Shown here: positions 4,490 through 5,683 of the stretch, one piece after another
How the letters are laid out: every line of letters starts with the position of its first letter
Numbering within the stretch: the stretch's first letter is position 1
DNA from: an uncultured Oscillospiraceae bacterium
GTDB lineage: Bacteria; Bacillota; Clostridia; Oscillospirales; Oscillospiraceae
Assembly: GCA_905234005.1 (NCBI GenBank)
Contig: CAJOFW010000053.1
Span: forward strand, 13,949 to 19,631
Direction of reading: 5' to 3'
DNA: 5,683 nucleotides
Notes under the pieces: generated by a model
The model's database searches: none
What the model was told of the DNA's origin: nothing
Seen by the model: the letters and a program-made list of their open reading frames with translations, nothing else
Made by a program: the position numbers and the translations under genes

Positions 4490-5683
4490 ATGAATAGACC
4501 CCTGGTGGCCATAGTGGGCCGCCCCAACGTCGGAAAATCGCATCTGTTCAACCGCCTCGTGGGGCGGCGGCTCTCCATTGTGGAGGATACGCCCGGCGTT
4601 ACGCGTGACCGGCTGTATGCCGAGTGCGAGTGGCGGGGCCGCGTTTTTGACGTGGTGGACACGGGCGGCATCGAGCCGAACACCAGCAGCGAGATCCTGC
4701 TGTTCATGCGTGAGCAGGCCATGCTCGCGGTCAACGCGGCGGACGTCATCGTCCTCGTGACCGAGATCGGCACCGGCGTCACCGCCGCCGATCAGGACGT
4801 CGCGGCCATGCTCCAGCGCTGCGGCAAGCCCGTTGTGCTCGTTGTGAACAAGATGGACTCGGTCGGTCCGGACGACCCGGACATCTACGAATTTTACAAC
4901 CTCGGCCTCGGCGAGCCGATCAGCGTATCCGCCGTGCACGGCCACGGCACGGACAGACTCCTGGACGCCTGCGTCGAGCACTTCCCGCCCGAGACGGACG
5001 GGGCGGACGCGGACGACGACCGCATCCGCGTCGCCGTCATCGGCAAGCCGAACGTCGGCAAATCCTCGCTCATCAACCACATCCTCGGCGAAAAGCGCGT
5101 CATCGTCGCCGATATGCCCGGCACGACCCGGGACGCGGTCGACACGCCGGTCGACAACGAATACGGCAGCTACCTCTTCATCGACACCGCCGGCATCCGC
5201 CGCCGGTCGAAGGTGAACGAGCGCGTCGAGAAGTTCTCTGTCATGCGGGCGCAGCTCGCCATCGAGCGCAGCGACGTCTGCCTCATCATGATCGACGCCC
5301 GGGAGGGCGTCACCGAGCAGGACACCAAGATCGCCGGTCTCGCCCACGAGGCGGGCAAGGCGAGCGTCATCGTTGTGAACAAGTGGGATCTGATCGAGAA
5401 GGACGACCGCACCATGGACAACATGCGCAGGGATATTCAGCGCGACCTGTCGTTTATGCCGTACGCGCCGGTGCTGTTCATCTCCTGCGTGACCGGCCAG
5501 CGCACGGCGCGGATCTTCGAGCTTGTGAATTATGTAAACGAGCAGGCGAGTATGCGCATCACGACCGGTATGCTCAACAACGTTCTCGCGGAGGCGCAGG
5601 CGCGGCAGCAGCCGCCCACGGACAAGGGCCGCCGTCTCAAGGTCTACTACATGACCCAGACCGGCGTGAAGCCCCCGCACTTC
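4490..5683 (+). CDS. der: Ribosome biogenesis GTPase Der (EngA), 3' end cut by the window
   Basis: 398 residues are visible of an expected roughly 440; the frame is open at the window end. Der is an essential double GTPase that assists 50S assembly. GTPase domain 1 has G1 GRPNVGKS (10-17), G2 TPGVTRD (34-40), G3 DTGG (57-60), G4 NKMD (120-123) and G5 SAVHG (147-151). After an acidic linker (TDGADADDD, 169-177), domain 2 has G1 GKPNVGKS (185-192), MPGTTRD (209-215), DTAG (232-235), NKWD (297-300) and a G5-like SCVTG (332-336). The KH-like C-terminal domain begins near 355 (MRITTGMLNNVL) and reaches TQTGVKPPHF at the edge. The ATG at 4490 follows AAGGTGG with 8-nt spacing and gives the standard short N-terminus MNRPLVAIVG. 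His18 follows the first Walker A Ser, where Thr, Ala or Met is more usual. It is probably co-transcribed with rpmF through the structured spacer. Confidence 0.96.
   Translation, partial: MNRPLVAIVGRPNVGKSHLFNRLVGRRLSIVEDTPGVTRDRLYAECEWRGRVFDVVDTGGIEPNTSSEILLFMREQAMLAVNAADVIVLVTEIGTGVTAADQDVAAMLQRCGKPVVLVVNKMDSVGPDDPDIYEFYNLGLGEPISVSAVHGHGTDRLLDACVEHFPPETDGADADDDRIRVAVIGKPNVGKSSLINHILGEKRVIVADMPGTTRDAVDTPVDNEYGSYLFIDTAGIRRRSKVNERVEKFSVMRAQLAIERSDVCLIMIDAREGVTEQDTKIAGLAHEAGKASVIVVNKWDLIEKDDRTMDNMRRDIQRDLSFMPYAPVLFISCVTGQRTARIFELVNYVNEQASMRITTGMLNNVLAEAQARQQPPTDKGRRLKVYYMTQTGVKPPHF

Noticed and set aside
4453..4497. 14-residue leader ORF (MQSEKVSEGGGQDE) overlapping the der start
   Set aside because: The only GGAGG upstream (4434-4438) is 14 nt away, too far for normal initiation, and the peptide has no regulatory codon run.
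4451..5680. 409-codon minus-strand open frame across der
   Set aside because: It is the complement of a clearly recognised Der GTPase with all G motifs; the composition is His/Asp/Arg-rich shadow translation.

Overview
The window is GC-rich, with third codon positions dominated by G and C, and has strong AGGAGG-type ribosome binding sites. An SLH-anchored leucine-rich-repeat protein, a Cthe_2159-type beta-helix protein, a four-cysteine (zinc) bL32 and a DUF177-rpmF pair together suggest a high-GC Firmicute of class Clostridia, possibly an Oscillospiraceae-like gut or anaerobic lineage. This assignment is inferred from gene content and style; there is no rRNA marker.

Left half (1-2481), cell surface. 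The window opens inside a plus-strand gene for a secreted right-handed beta-helix protein of the Cthe_2159 carbohydrate-binding type (1-673), ending in a Met/Gly-rich tail. A strong 16-bp hairpin (695-731) separates it from a convergent minus-strand gene (792-2481). That gene encodes a signal peptide, a BspA-type leucine-rich-repeat region with nine exact 23-residue repeats, and three C-terminal SLH domains. Its reading frame is broken near 2106. The repeat register shows that about 20 nt are missing there, so it is annotated as disrupted.

Middle (2482-3606). A minus-strand RluA-family pseudouridine synthase lies upstream of the LRR gene in the same direction, 62 nt away with no terminator seen. 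Its start faces the DUF177 gene across a short divergent region, which holds a perfect consensus SigA promoter (TTGACA, 17 nt, TATAAT) firing rightward.

Right half (3607-5683), ribosome biogenesis. DUF177/YceD, rpmF (bL32) and der (EngA GTPase, cut by the window end) run rightward. The first two are tightly coupled: 3 nt apart, with the rpmF Shine-Dalgarno inside the end of the DUF177 gene. A 187-nt spacer between rpmF and der contains a long imperfect hairpin and alternative GC-rich hairpins. It has no convincing promoter or U-tract and is the least explained structure here.

Taken together, one side is rRNA modification, large-subunit assembly and a ribosomal protein; the other is two probable surface or polysaccharide-interacting proteins. 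No mobile element, CRISPR array, tRNA, rRNA or clearly new multi-gene system was seen.
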